Shown: positions 45,835 through 57,052 of the stretch, in pieces
How the letters are laid out: each line of letters opens with the position of its first letter
Numbering within the stretch: position 1 is the first letter of the stretch
Source of the DNA: Simiduia aestuariiviva
GTDB taxonomy: Bacteria; Pseudomonadota; Gammaproteobacteria; Pseudomonadales; Cellvibrionaceae
Direction: 5' to 3'
DNA: 64,000 bases
Assembly (NCBI RefSeq): GCF_014192475.1
Contig: NZ_JACHXZ010000001.1
Coordinates: 916,110 to 980,109, forward strand
Program-made: the position numbers and the translations under genes
Notes under the pieces: model-generated
What the model was told of the DNA's origin: nothing
Seen by the model: only the letters and a program-made list of their open reading frames with translations
Databases searched by the model: none

Positions 45835-46792
45835 GGTGTTTGGCCTGTGTTAGGTTGATGTGGTGCGCAATAAAATAGTCGAATACTTGAGCGGAAGTTT
45901 TTTGGGGGGTGTAACCAAAATCTTGTTTGAGCGCGCGATTGTCTAGCACCGGGCGATAGCGCAAAAAATTAACTTGCGATGGATCGTAGCGCGTTGCGCC
46001 CAAGCTGTGACCGATGGCGAGCGCGGTGCGCACCAGCCACGCCGGTAGGCTGATCAACGGCTTGCCCAAACGCCGCGCAATGGCGGCCATGGACAGCGCG
46101 CCGTCACCGGCTAAATTGTAAATGCCCGCACTGTCGAGGCGTATGCCCTGCTCAATTGCCGCCAGCACATCTTGGTCCCAAATAAATACAAATGGAGAAT
46201 CGGAGCCCGCGATGGCGATTAGATGTGAACCCGTAAAAAGGCGGGTAATGAGATTGTCAGTGTGCTGTCCCAATACGGTGCCGGGGCGAAAAATGAGTTG
46301 CGCCAGTTGCGGGGTGCGCAGGCGGTAGTCGGTGAGCAGCGCTTCAACTTCACGCTTGTGATAGGCATACGAAAATTCGGTGTTGCCCCGCAGCGGGTCG
46401 GATTCACGCAGTTGTGCAGGGCTATCTGCGTGATAGCCATAGGCAGCCCCAGAGCTGGTAACTGTAATATGCTTGATACCCTGTGTGGCACAGGCCGCCA
46501 ATAAATTGCGCGTGCCATTCACGTCGATGTCGTAATCACGCACGCTATCGTTCGATGGCGCCACCACTGACGCTAAGTGAACCACGTGGCTGAAGCGGTG
46601 TTGGGCGATAAAATTTTGCAGATTCGGGCTGCGAATATCCATTTGCTCAATGGGAAAGCGAGCGGTGGGATTGCCCCTTACATCCAAGCCGAGCAGGTAG
46701 AAGTCATCCATTAGCCGATGGCCCAGCTGCAGACCCAGGTAACCAGCGGCACCGGTAATCAAAATTCGCTTAGCGGACAAAGCAATCCTCAC
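45824..46792 (-). CDS. NAD-dependent epimerase/dehydratase (extended SDR)
   Basis: 322 residues from a GTG at 46792 with AAGG six bases upstream; a TTG at 46780 (GAGG upstream, giving MSAKRILITG) is equally possible, and an ATG at 46834 would overlap the transporter gene further. ILITGAAGYLGLQLG is the NAD-binding loop, VVHLASVVAP, TVTSSGAAYGYH and YAYHKRE (YxxxK) the active site. It overlaps its neighbours at both ends. The exact substrate (sugar, sterol or other) is not visible. Confidence 0.87.
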   Translation of the reverse strand: MRIALSAKRILITGAAGYLGLQLGHRLMDDFYLLGLDVRGNPTARFPIEQMDIRSPNLQNFIAQHRFSHVVHLASVVAPSNDSVRDYDIDVNGTRNLLAACATQGIKHITVTSSGAAYGYHADSPAQLRESDPLRGNTEFSYAYHKREVEALLTDYRLRTPQLAQLIFRPGTVLGQHTDNLITRLFTGSHLIAIAGSDSPFVFIWDQDVLAAIEQGIRLDSAGIYNLAGDGALSMAAIARRLGKPLISLPAWLVRTALAIGHSLGATRYDPSQVNFLRYRPVLDNRALKQDFGYTPQKTSAQVFDYFIAHHINLTQAKHREP

Positions 46793-47675
46793 ACAGCACC
46801 TTGCGGTTCCAGAATAATGCAAGCAGGCCACCACTGACCAAGTGCCACACGCCCCACAGGGCGGCGACCACCATCATGCTGGTTTGGGTTGGAAAAAAGG
46901 TAAATAAAATAGCGAGCGCTAGGCCGGAGTTTTGGATACCCACTTCGAGCGTGATAGCCCGTGTATCCTGCGTGTTTAATTGCGCAAAGCGCGCTGAGAG
47001 ATATCCAAGAAGGAGAGCAAGGGCATTGTGACCGACCACGAGCGCCACCAGCAAGCCCATATAAGTCATCAGTGTTTCAATGTTTTGGCCTACCGCAATC
47101 ACCACAAATGAAAACAAAGTCAGGATAGAAAATATTCGGAATGGCCGCTCGGTTTTGAGGGCCTGTGCCGGCCACCTGTGGCCAAAAAGCATGCCCAATA
47201 CTAACGGAATAACCAGTACGCAAAAGAACAGAATGGCCAGCCGCACGGGATCCATAGCAATGGTTTTAAGGAGCGGCAGTGTGTTGGGATTTAAGCTGCT
47301 ATAAAGCGCAAAGTTAAAGGGCGTTAACACCGCCGCAGTCGCGCTGGACACGGCAGTCATCGACACGGATACCGCGGTATTGCCACGGGCTAAAAACGTC
47401 ATGATATTGGAAAAGGTGCCGCCGGGGCAGGCGGCAACCAACATCATGCCCATGGCCATTGCTGGATCGACATCTAATAGCCAAGTCAGGCCACACGTCA
47501 TGGCGGGCAAGAGTATAAATTGCGCAAAGAGTCCCGTTAGCGGCGCTTTGGGTTTTTTAATCACCCGTGTAAAGTCGGCGGGCTTGAGGGTGACCGATAC
47601 ACCAAAAATCATGATGGCCATGATGGTGTTGAGCAACACCACTTGTTCTGGCCCAAAGTGAATTACCGGTTCCAT
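46770..47675 (-). CDS. Bile acid:sodium symporter (BASS) family transporter
   Basis: 301 residues from the ATG at 47675, which overlaps the monooxygenase stop (TAATG) and has AGGA eight bases upstream; an in-frame ATG at 47684 has AGG immediately adjacent. About nine to ten helices, with family motifs GLTWLLDVDPAMAMGMMLVAACPGGTFSNIMTFLARGNTAVSVSMT split across helices and TLEVGIQNSGLALAI near 245, the crossover helices that bind Na+. It would import an organic acid or sterol-like anion, possibly the substrate of the operon. Confidence 0.9.
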   Translation of the reverse strand: MEPVIHFGPEQVVLLNTIMAIMIFGVSVTLKPADFTRVIKKPKAPLTGLFAQFILLPAMTCGLTWLLDVDPAMAMGMMLVAACPGGTFSNIMTFLARGNTAVSVSMTAVSSATAAVLTPFNFALYSSLNPNTLPLLKTIAMDPVRLAILFFCVLVIPLVLGMLFGHRWPAQALKTERPFRIFSILTLFSFVVIAVGQNIETLMTYMGLLVALVVGHNALALLLGYLSARFAQLNTQDTRAITLEVGIQNSGLALAILFTFFPTQTSMMVVAALWGVWHLVSGGLLALFWNRKVLCEDCFVR

Positions 47676-49027
47676 TATTGACATCCTGTCGTGGGGGAGT
47701 GGCTGCTGGGTAGCGATTTATTTGAGGGCCAGTCTGCAACCAGTGCACGCCGATGGCGCGCGAGTGCAGCTCGATAGCTCGCTTTGTCCACATAGTAGGC
47801 CATGCGAGCAAGCTTCAAGTACTGATAGCCGCCATCGACTTTCTGGGCATTTTTTTGCTGGATGGTATCGCGCAGTGCACCTGCGCTGTCGCTGCCGTGC
47901 GCGCGCTGTGCCAGATAAAGTGCAGCCAATTCTGCTTGTTCATTGCGACCCTGCCAGCCGAGCCCCGTGGCCTCAATCATGCCCATCATTAATAAATCTT
48001 CGCGCTCGGGATGAAACATGTTGAGGTAGAGTGCCGGCGCATCTCCCTGCCAATTTAAATCGGCGCGATCGATAAAAGGGTAGTCAAGTTGATAACCGGT
48101 GGCCTGCAAAATCATGTCGTATTCGGCGCGGGAACCATCGGTAAAGGTCACCGTTCGGTTCGAAACCGCGGCGATATCGGGGCGCGCACCAACGTCTCCG
48201 TGGCCTAAATGGTGCAAGATTAGCGAATTAACCACGGGATGTGATTCGTACATGCGGTAATCGGGATCGGGCAAGCCGAATTGGCTGGGTTTACCCATAA
48301 TGATTTGAATCAATCGGGCGTCCAGCCATTGTTTTATCCGACGAGGCATTTTGACCAAGCCGCCCAAGGTATCGATGGGTTTGCCCATGAGAAATTTTGG
48401 TAAAAAGTAGTAGCCACGTCGCACACTCATATCTACCGATACAGCGTGGTGCACGGCGTCCACGGCCATGTCGCAAGCGCTGTTGCCGCAGCCTTGAATC
48501 AGCACGCGTTTACCTGCGAACTGCTGCGGCGATGTGTACTGCGCACCGTGTAGCAGCTCCCCCGAAAATTCGCCGGGCAGGGCCGGCTGCAGGGGTTGGT
48601 GCAGGGTGCCGGTGGCAATGAGCAACCCCTTGAATTGGCGAGTTTGCACCTGACCCGCGCACTCACTGGTTAGCTGCCAGCCGCGCTCATTGGCCTTTAC
48701 CTCTAGCACGCGGGTCTCAAATTCGTAGTGTTGGTAGAGTTCAAACGCGCGCGCGTAGGCCTGAAAATAGTCCCGCAAGGCATCGTGACGCGGATAGGTG
48801 GCGACCTCTTCGGCCATGGGAAAGTCGGCAAACTCCGTCATGTGTTTGGAGCTGATGAGGTGCGCAGTCTCGTACATGGTGGAGTGGGGATTGTCGATAT
48901 CCCACAGACCGCCCACGTCTCGGTGCAGCTCAAGGCCAACAAAGGGGATGCCAAATCGCTTCAATTGTCGCGCTGTGCACAGCCCCATGGGGCCTGCGCC
49001 AATTACAGCGTAATGGTGTTCCGTCAA
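47675..49027 (-). CDS. Flavin-containing monooxygenase
   Basis: 450 residues from a TTG at 49027 with GGAG seven bases upstream. FAD motif GAGPMG (about 10-15), ELHRDVGGLW, the FMO fingerprint FSGELLHGAQY (F-x-G-x3-H-x3-Y, near 155), second Rossmann motif IQGCGNSACD, and LQATGYQLDYPF near the end. It adds one oxygen atom to an N, S or carbonyl substrate using NADPH. First gene of the five-gene overlapping operon, divergent from an AraC regulator. Confidence 0.92.
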   Translation of the reverse strand: MTEHHYAVIGAGPMGLCTARQLKRFGIPFVGLELHRDVGGLWDIDNPHSTMYETAHLISSKHMTEFADFPMAEEVATYPRHDALRDYFQAYARAFELYQHYEFETRVLEVKANERGWQLTSECAGQVQTRQFKGLLIATGTLHQPLQPALPGEFSGELLHGAQYTSPQQFAGKRVLIQGCGNSACDMAVDAVHHAVSVDMSVRRGYYFLPKFLMGKPIDTLGGLVKMPRRIKQWLDARLIQIIMGKPSQFGLPDPDYRMYESHPVVNSLILHHLGHGDVGARPDIAAVSNRTVTFTDGSRAEYDMILQATGYQLDYPFIDRADLNWQGDAPALYLNMFHPEREDLLMMGMIEATGLGWQGRNEQAELAALYLAQRAHGSDSAGALRDTIQQKNAQKVDGGYQYLKLARMAYYVDKASYRAALARHRRALVADWPSNKSLPSSHSPTTGCQ

Positions 49028-49209
49028 ATGGAGGCTCCGGTTTGCGCAGTGTTTTTCGTTATAGTAGTCAGCATTGTCATTAGCTTACCCAAAGGCACCG
49101 CAGGAAACTGGCGCCATTCGGGACCAAATTTCACCAAGCGGGACACAGCGGTTCAGCCAACCGTTTTCTTCATCATCATTGCCCCGGCATTAAGACGAGT
49201 GCGACCTGC

Positions 49210-50175
49210 ATGCCCCTGACCGTAACAATCCATTTTACCCGCGCAATTTTGAAGACCTTGCAGCGTCATTCGGCAGAGTTACCCGCCGACATACAGTCGT
49301 GGCTGGCCTCCCACAGTGAGCACGAGCGCGTGCCGCTGCGATCGCTCGATGCGCTCTGGGAAGCCTGCGTAGCGGCCAGTCAAGATCCGCTGTTTGGACT
49401 GCGTGCGGGGTTGAACGTACAGCCTGCCAATCTAGATGTGGTGGGCTTTTTGTTGATGAGTTGCGACAATTTAGAAGAGGCTCTCGATGCCCTCATCGAT
49501 TACCACCGCATCGTGGGGGAGGGGGGCGAGTTTACCTTGACGCGCACGGGCACTGAGTGCCGGTTAATTTATGCACCGCACTACGAAACCTGCCGCGATC
49601 AAAGGGTGTCAGCGGTGATGGGCGCTACGCTAGCGGTGTCGCGATGGCTCACCGATGGCGCCTTCAAACCTCAGCGCATTACCTTTGCACATCCCGCTGC
49701 GGTAGATGTCGCTTTGGCGGAACAGCTCACCGGTTGCCCCGTGGCCTACGATCAAATCGCCGATGTATTTGTGTTTGATGCCAGTCAGTTGCAACTGCCG
49801 ATGGTACAGTCCAATGCCCAAGTCTTTGAACGCATGCGAGTGCTCGCCGATGAAGCGCTACAGCGCTTGGGCAGCAGCAGTTTTTCACGCGCTGTGGCCG
49901 ATTTGATTCGCAAGCACCCCGCCGCGGGTAAAGATGATATTGCCGAATTACTGCACATGAGTGGCCGTCACCTCAATCGCAAGTTGGGGCTTGAAGGCGG
50001 CAGCTTTAAATTACTGCAAGATGACGTGCGCGCAACCGTTGCCGAGCAAATGTTGGATGCGGGCAGCCATGCGATGGATATTGCGGCGCACCTAGGTTTT
50101 GCCGATGAGCGCAGTTTTGCCAAAGCATTTAAGCGCTGGCGGGGCATAACCCCTGCGCAGTTTAAAGCGCGCTAA
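49210..50175 (+). CDS. AraC-family regulator with arabinose-bd-like (DUF-type) sensor domain
   Basis: 321 residues. The N-terminal half (PLRSLDALWEACVAASQDPLFGLRAGLNVQP, GFLLMSCDNLEEALDALIDYHRIVGEG) is the helical ligand domain of the OruR/VirS-like AraC group. The C-terminal 90 residues hold two HTH motifs: DDIAELLHMSGRHLNRKLGLEG and AMDIAAHLGFADERSFAKAFKRWRGITPAQF. It is divergent from the monooxygenase operon, with about 180 bases between starts, and is the obvious candidate activator of it. Confidence 0.92.
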   Translation: MPLTVTIHFTRAILKTLQRHSAELPADIQSWLASHSEHERVPLRSLDALWEACVAASQDPLFGLRAGLNVQPANLDVVGFLLMSCDNLEEALDALIDYHRIVGEGGEFTLTRTGTECRLIYAPHYETCRDQRVSAVMGATLAVSRWLTDGAFKPQRITFAHPAAVDVALAEQLTGCPVAYDQIADVFVFDASQLQLPMVQSNAQVFERMRVLADEALQRLGSSSFSRAVADLIRKHPAAGKDDIAELLHMSGRHLNRKLGLEGGSFKLLQDDVRATVAEQMLDAGSHAMDIAAHLGFADERSFAKAFKRWRGITPAQFKAR

Positions 50176-50275
50176 GGCGAATTTACGGCACGCCCGTACC
50201 CGCCTTTTTGGTTGAGGCTCCACGCTACTGAAAATACACTCCCTGTCAGGATCAGTTTTCAGACAAGGAAAGCCC

Positions 50276-51574
50276 ATGAACGCCCAACTCCCCCGCGTTG
50301 CCCCCGCCCTTGGTTCCACCAGCACCGGCCTCAGCCCCTATTTCAAGAGTGGCGCCGGCACCCGCGTAATGGTGGCAAACGATCAGCGCCAGATTCTGGA
50401 TGCCATGTACGCCATGGCCGCCAAACCCTCCTCAGAAGGCTACCACGCCCTCAGCATGACCAAAGCTGTAGACCGCCTGCGCGCCGGCGGCGATCTGCCC
50501 AACGCCCAATACCAACCCCATCGCCCAAACCGCCGCTGCCTTGTGCACTCGGGGTTCGAAATTGAGTATGAAGTGGTGCCTGGGGTGTTTGGGCAGGGGG
50601 CGATTGAGATACTCGCGATAAGGTTGACTCGTAGAGATGCAAAAAAAACCGAAAGAGCCGGGATGTGGGCAGTTGAATCAGCTAAATCGGCCAGTGGGCC
50701 AGAATGGGTGGCAAAGACTTGGTTGCCAGATTTGTCTTCCGTCTCAAAGCAAAGCAGTTTAAAAATAGGTGTTAACGGTTACTTTGAAGATATCGAGGAG
50801 GCAGCACGCTATATGCCTTCACATATTTGCAAAGGAAGTCCAAAGAAAGAGGCTGAACTCAAAAAGTCCGGGTATCATCTGTTTTATTCCCCGGTACCCG
50901 GATTATTAAAGTCTGGCTGGCAATCAATAATGAATAGCGCATTGGTCCATACCAATGCAGGTAAACAGAAAGAGGCATCTATACTGACAGCTTATATGCA
51001 GGATGCTCACGAAAGGGAGTTGAACATTGAATGGACTTCTCATCGTGGAGGTTCTTATGTATTGACTGAAGCTATGAAGCTACTTGCCAAAAAGCAAATG
51101 GACCTGAAAGGAAAACAGTCGATATTTTTAAGCGATAATACCTCCAGTCATGCTGTTGCAGACAGCTATAGGCGCAAGCTCAATATGGATATTGCAGAAC
51201 CCAATTGGTTTAACAAGGGATTTGGTATCGGCCAAATGGCTGGAGGTAGTTTATTTGGTGTAGCAGAAATACAAACTGGGCTGACAGTTTTAAGGAAAGA
51301 TACGCCAGCCGATAAGGTTCCCGGGAAGGGACTGCAGTGGGTTAATGATCTCGGCATGACAGCAACCAAGAACTACGGTTCATTGGCAGGCGCTTCACTA
51401 CTTTGGGGGCAATTTGGAATTGGTGCGGCAGGTTTAGTGGTGGCCTATCAATTGCTGAAAATTGGCGCTAAATGCGTTCCAAGTCTGACTAATGAATATC
51501 ACACTCGTAAGGACCAAGCCGAATCGGAGTTGTTGAATAAGGTCTATGCAAAAATGAATAGTGGTGCGAAATAA
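50276..51574 (+). CDS. Toxin- or effector-like protein of unknown family, chimeric composition
   Basis: 432 residues, AAGGAAAG before the ATG. I do not recognise the family. The first ~90 codons are strikingly C-ending (as in the downstream peptidase gene), while from about base 50640 (residue ~120) the gene becomes AT-rich. Visible features: EIEYEVVPGVFGQGAIEILAIRL near 95, YHLFYSPVPG near 200, TSHRGGSYVLTEAMKLL near 260, and a hydrophobic Gly/Ala-rich stretch LAGASLLWGQFGIGAAGLVVAYQLL near 370-400. The shared N terminus plus foreign C-terminal body, followed one base later by a partner gene of the same composition, suggests an effector/toxin and cognate protein. This is inference. Confidence 0.6.
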   Translation: MNAQLPRVAPALGSTSTGLSPYFKSGAGTRVMVANDQRQILDAMYAMAAKPSSEGYHALSMTKAVDRLRAGGDLPNAQYQPHRPNRRCLVHSGFEIEYEVVPGVFGQGAIEILAIRLTRRDAKKTERAGMWAVESAKSASGPEWVAKTWLPDLSSVSKQSSLKIGVNGYFEDIEEAARYMPSHICKGSPKKEAELKKSGYHLFYSPVPGLLKSGWQSIMNSALVHTNAGKQKEASILTAYMQDAHERELNIEWTSHRGGSYVLTEAMKLLAKKQMDLKGKQSIFLSDNTSSHAVADSYRRKLNMDIAEPNWFNKGFGIGQMAGGSLFGVAEIQTGLTVLRKDTPADKVPGKGLQWVNDLGMTATKNYGSLAGASLLWGQFGIGAAGLVVAYQLLKIGAKCVPSLTNEYHTRKDQAESELLNKVYAKMNSGAK

Positions 51575-51575
51575 C

Positions 51576-52616
51576 ATGTGGCCTTTCAGTAGTGAAAAAA
51601 TGCCCTCAGCACCGACTTTTAACTCGGTGAACTCATATTCAAGGGATCTGGATACGTTAAAACTAGCTTTCGAGGCGCCCCGGGCTAGCGGCAAAATAAA
51701 GCAGGACAATCCTGGAAAACTAAAAGTATCTATAGCGGCAGATGAGTATGAACGCCTTATTGACATCGAAGACAGCTGTCCAACCCTATACAAAGATATT
51801 TTCAGATCCTCTTGGAATGTAAAGGGCGCGCCATTTATTTCACCATCTATAGGCGAAGTAGGTTTTACCGTCCGAGTAATCAAAGTCAGCTCATTAGGTG
51901 TAAACGAGTCGCTCTTTAACCCTGACAATTTTATAGACGTTATAAAGCGGGAAACTGAAATAGTTGCTGCTTCCTGCACGTTAGAGGTCCCATCGGAAAA
52001 TGAGTTTGACTTTACGGACTCTCGTGTACCTATGTATCTCGATGCCGTTAACTGCCAATGGGTAGAAGTCAGCGATAATCCTGCACTTTACAGTGAAGTG
52101 GTCAAGCTCAGGGACTCTGTCCATTTGTGTCAATGGCGTATGCCCATAGACGATGATAAATATTTGCTTTTGTCTGGCTCAATTTGGCGAAAAGTAAGTA
52201 ATGCGGGAAACTACTATAGAAGCCACCTTCGCGTACCGATTAAGCCATTTCGTGAGGTTATTGCTCAGGTGGTCCAAAGCGTAGCATTCAATTTTAAGGG
52301 TGATGCTGCGGAAAAAATTGCGGAAATGGCTAAATCACTAGAGAAAAATGCACCAATACTTGCACCTTCGCCAGAATATGTATATTTGGCGAAGTCTGTG
52401 ATTAAGCGCTCAAGCTGCTTTGGGTATGCGCCACCCGCAGGGCAGTCGGATGTAATATCTTCTCAAGAGGCTTCAGATTTTATTGATGAGTTAATCAAGA
52501 GTCGGGCTGTTGCTGGAAAGGTAAATTGCAACGGTCAGGTGCATTATGTGGGGTATCACGGCGACATTGGCCCCGTCCCTCTATCCTTCCGCAAAGAAGT
52601 CCCGCCACCGGCGTAA
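51576..52616 (+). CDS. Unknown protein, likely cognate partner (immunity candidate) of the upstream gene
   Basis: 346 residues, start MWPFSSEKMPS one base after the preceding stop. AT-rich like the upstream gene body. No signal peptide, TM helix or catalytic motif; mixed alpha/beta with LKVSIAADEYERLIDIEDSCP, VGFTVRVIKVSSLG and YLLLSGSIWRKVSNAG, and a C-terminal PPPA end. I cannot name a family. Tight coupling and matching base composition suggest both were acquired together; an immunity or adaptor role is inference. The ribosome binding site is weak, which fits translational coupling. Confidence 0.55.
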   Translation: MWPFSSEKMPSAPTFNSVNSYSRDLDTLKLAFEAPRASGKIKQDNPGKLKVSIAADEYERLIDIEDSCPTLYKDIFRSSWNVKGAPFISPSIGEVGFTVRVIKVSSLGVNESLFNPDNFIDVIKRETEIVAASCTLEVPSENEFDFTDSRVPMYLDAVNCQWVEVSDNPALYSEVVKLRDSVHLCQWRMPIDDDKYLLLSGSIWRKVSNAGNYYRSHLRVPIKPFREVIAQVVQSVAFNFKGDAAEKIAEMAKSLEKNAPILAPSPEYVYLAKSVIKRSSCFGYAPPAGQSDVISSQEASDFIDELIKSRAVAGKVNCNGQVHYVGYHGDIGPVPLSFRKEVPPPA

Positions 52617-52742
52617 TCCTTTACGCCTGCCCGGTTGGCAAATGTGAACCGGGCGGGTGCTCCTTGGGCCATGGGTTGCTAGTATTGGGTTTTCCTATTT
52701 TCCCATCGGGCCGTTTGCTGCCCGGCGTGCAAGGAGCGAGGC

Positions 52743-54002
52743 ATGTTTACCAAACGTCAACTTATCAAGGGCTCAGCACTTATGGCTGCGGCCACGCTGG
52801 CCGTCCCGGGCCTTGCTAAAGAGGCCGACGCCCCGGCCTTGGCGCCCATTACTGATGATATAAAACCCATTTCTGTGGCTGAGCGCGAAGCGCGGGTGGC
52901 GCGAGCTCAGGCCTTGATGAACTGGCATAAAATCGATGCCATAGTGCTGGAGCCCGGCCCTGCCATGCTGTATTTCACGGGCATTAAGTGGTGGCGCAGC
53001 GAACGCCTTACCTGTGTGGTAATTCCCCGCGCTGGCGACATTGGCATTGTTACCCCCTTCTTCGAAGAGCCCAGCGTGCGCGAATCTATGACTTTTGGCG
53101 ACGATGTGCGCACCTGGCACGAGCACGAAAACCCCTTTGAGCGCGTAGCGCAATTATTGGGCGACAGAGGCATAAAAGCCGGCAAGCTTGGGCTTGAGGC
53201 CAGCGTGCGTTGGTTTGTGGCCGATGGCTTGCGCCAGGCCGCGCCCAAACTGCAGCTGGTATCGGCAGATCCCATTACTCGCGGGTGCCGCATGTACAAA
53301 AGCGCCGCCGAGCTTGCGCTCATGAAAAAGGCCAACGAAATTACCTTACTGGCCTATGGCGCTGTGTACGGGCAATTGCAAAAGGGCATGACGCCCCAAG
53401 ACGTAAACAACTTGATGCGCAATTCCCAGGCAGCGCTGGGCGGCGAAGGAATTTGGACAATGGCACTCTTTGGCGAGGCCAGCGCCTACCCACACGGCTC
53501 TGATCAACCGCAAGAAATCAGAGAGGGGCAGATAGTGCTCATGGATTGCGGTTGTGCAGTAGAGGGCTACCAGTCGGATATTTCACGCACCTTTGTATAT
53601 GGCGAGCCAAATGCCGAGCAACAAAAAATCTGGCAGCTGGTGCGTGAAGGGCAGAACGTGGCGTTTGAAGCAGCCAAGCCCGGCGTGGCCGCAGGCAAGG
53701 TAGACGACGCCGTGCGCGCCTACTACCAAAAGCAAGGCTTCGGGCCCCAATATCAGCTGCCCGGTTTAAGCCATCGCACTGGCCACGGTATTGGCATGGA
53801 AGGCCACGAGCCGGTGAACTTCGTGCGCGGTGAAACCACCGCACTTGCACCCGGCATGTGTTTTTCCAACGAGCCGGGCATTTATATACCCGGTGAATTT
53901 GGCGTGCGCCTTGAAGATTGTTTGTACATGACCGACACCGGGCCTCAATGGTTTACGGTGCCGCCTAGCAGTCTGCAGCAGCCGCTGGGATCGCTGGGGT
54001 AA
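52743..54002 (+). CDS. Exported M24 metallopeptidase (Xaa-Pro aminopeptidase-like)
   Basis: 419 residues. The start KRQLIKGSALMAAATLAVPGLA resembles a TAT-like signal, although it has KR rather than RR. The pita-bread domain holds the five metal ligands Asp268, Asp279, His348, Glu377 and Glu391 (VLMDCG, YQSDISRTF, GHGIGMEGHE, SNEPGIY, RLEDCL). It should cleave N-terminal residues before proline, complementing the DPP-IV-like peptidase. GGAGCGAGG precedes the ATG. Its coding strand is rich in C-ending codons. Confidence 0.92.
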   Translation: MFTKRQLIKGSALMAAATLAVPGLAKEADAPALAPITDDIKPISVAEREARVARAQALMNWHKIDAIVLEPGPAMLYFTGIKWWRSERLTCVVIPRAGDIGIVTPFFEEPSVRESMTFGDDVRTWHEHENPFERVAQLLGDRGIKAGKLGLEASVRWFVADGLRQAAPKLQLVSADPITRGCRMYKSAAELALMKKANEITLLAYGAVYGQLQKGMTPQDVNNLMRNSQAALGGEGIWTMALFGEASAYPHGSDQPQEIREGQIVLMDCGCAVEGYQSDISRTFVYGEPNAEQQKIWQLVREGQNVAFEAAKPGVAAGKVDDAVRAYYQKQGFGPQYQLPGLSHRTGHGIGMEGHEPVNFVRGETTALAPGMCFSNEPGIYIPGEFGVRLEDCLYMTDTGPQWFTVPPSSLQQPLGSLG

Positions 54003-54141
54003 AACAGCTGGCCGAATGGCGGTGTACGTTGACCGAACACCAAGCCAACAGCGCGAGCGAAAGGTTAAACTGTTGGCGCAGTTTCAGGTGCCCGAGTAGA
54101 GGCCAAACGGCGGCGCCAAAACAACTTAAAGGGAATGGAAA

Positions 54142-54693
54142 ATGGATATTCAAATAGCGCAATCGGACATGCGCAGTGCCTACCTCGACGGGCTTCTAGG
54201 TGTCATGGTGTCGGGACTGGTATGGACGGGAGCCGCCGTTGTTTCACTCTGGGCGAGCGCCCAGCTTACGGTGTGGTTATTTTTTGTTGGCGGCGCACTG
54301 ATTCACCCGCTGGCGGTACTGATGGCAAAGCTCTGCGGTGCCTCGGGACGACATCGCAGTGACAACCCGTTGGCCGGGCTCGCGCTAGCGAGCACGGCGT
54401 GGCTGATTTTTTCGCTGCCGATTGTGTATGGAATTTTCCTGCTAAATCCACTGTTGTTTTTCCCCGCCATGCTGCTGGTTATCGGCGGCCGCTACCTGAC
54501 TTTTGCCACCTTGTATGGCTTGAAGGCTTATTGGGGGTTGGGATTATTGCTGGCGTTTTCGGCGTATCCCTTGGTTGTAGTGGGCGCAACTTCAACACAA
54601 GCAGCGGCGCTGGGAGCCTTCTTGGAGGTTGGCTTTGCCAGTGTGCAGTTGGTGCGGCTCAGGCTGACGCCAAGATCCGTGCCTAGTGAGTGA
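54142..54693 (+). CDS. Integral membrane protein (DUF7010-like)
   Basis: 183 residues and about six hydrophobic helices, starting MDIQIAQSDMRSAYLDGLLGVMVSGLVW, then HPLAVLMAKLCGASGRHRSDNPLAGLAL. The N-terminal AQxDMRxAYxxG pattern with a DNPL loop matches the DUF7010 membrane family as I recall it. Function unknown. GGGAATGGAA precedes the ATG. The stop TGA overlaps the ATG of a short frame (TGATG). Confidence 0.7.
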   Translation: MDIQIAQSDMRSAYLDGLLGVMVSGLVWTGAAVVSLWASAQLTVWLFFVGGALIHPLAVLMAKLCGASGRHRSDNPLAGLALASTAWLIFSLPIVYGIFLLNPLLFFPAMLLVIGGRYLTFATLYGLKAYWGLGLLLAFSAYPLVVVGATSTQAAALGAFLEVGFASVQLVRLRLTPRSVPSE

Positions 54694-54833
54694 TGTTGGG
54701 CATCACGGTGGGCGGTGAGGTCCACTTTGATGGAAATGGCGCGTTTAGCTTTGAAGTGGCGCGCTTATTGTCCAATTTATCGAGCAATAAAAAACACACT
54801 CTCCCCGCCTTGCGTCGTAGTCCCATGGAGTAG
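54693..54833 (+). CDS. Possible small coupled ORF (46 residues)
   Basis: ATG overlaps the stop of the membrane-protein gene. Encodes MLGITVGGEVHFDGNGAFSF then EVARLLSNLSS and a basic end (NKKHTLPALRRSPME). The overlap and mixed residue content are suggestive, but there is no independent ribosome binding site and I know no homologue. It may be a decayed gene end. Confidence 0.25.
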   Translation: MLGITVGGEVHFDGNGAFSFEVARLLSNLSSNKKHTLPALRRSPME

Positions 54834-55181
54834 TGCGCATTATTTGGTACTAAAGTACTTTTATTGGGGCCCTTTTTGCCTTTGCGGCTCACACCTGAGC
54901 CTGAATCTTCTTATAAAAACGGACACAAGTCAGTTCATTAAATAATAAGAAATTCAGGCACTTAAATCATCGTTGGCAATTTTCAGCTGAACTTTAGTCA
55001 ATAAATAATCAGTAATTGCGCGCCTAATATTCGTTTTTCTTCTAGCCTTTTTGGGCTTGTCAAAATTTTCCTTCGATATTTCTGAGATGTGTGCAGTTCA
55101 GAATTTACTGTTTGTACATCGAATGAAAACTCTTCAATAAAGTGGTCGCAAAAGCGACTGAGAATAATACGAGGAACGAAC
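54834..55181. other. AT-rich upstream region of the subtilisin gene
   Basis: About 350 bases, clearly more AT-rich than the flanks, with no gene. It must hold the promoter of the S8 protease. I do not see a convincing operator or hairpin. Confidence 0.4.
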
Positions 55182-57029
<1,848 letters not shown>

Positions 57030-57052
57030 GTTAGCTAATCGTTCGTATCACA

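Noticed and set aside
51000-51110. Catalytic alpha/beta-hydrolase elbow in the toxin-like protein (TSHRGGSYV)
   Set aside because: The order is S-H-R-G-G rather than H-S-x-G-G, so His occupies the nucleophile position; no supporting Asp/His motif was found.
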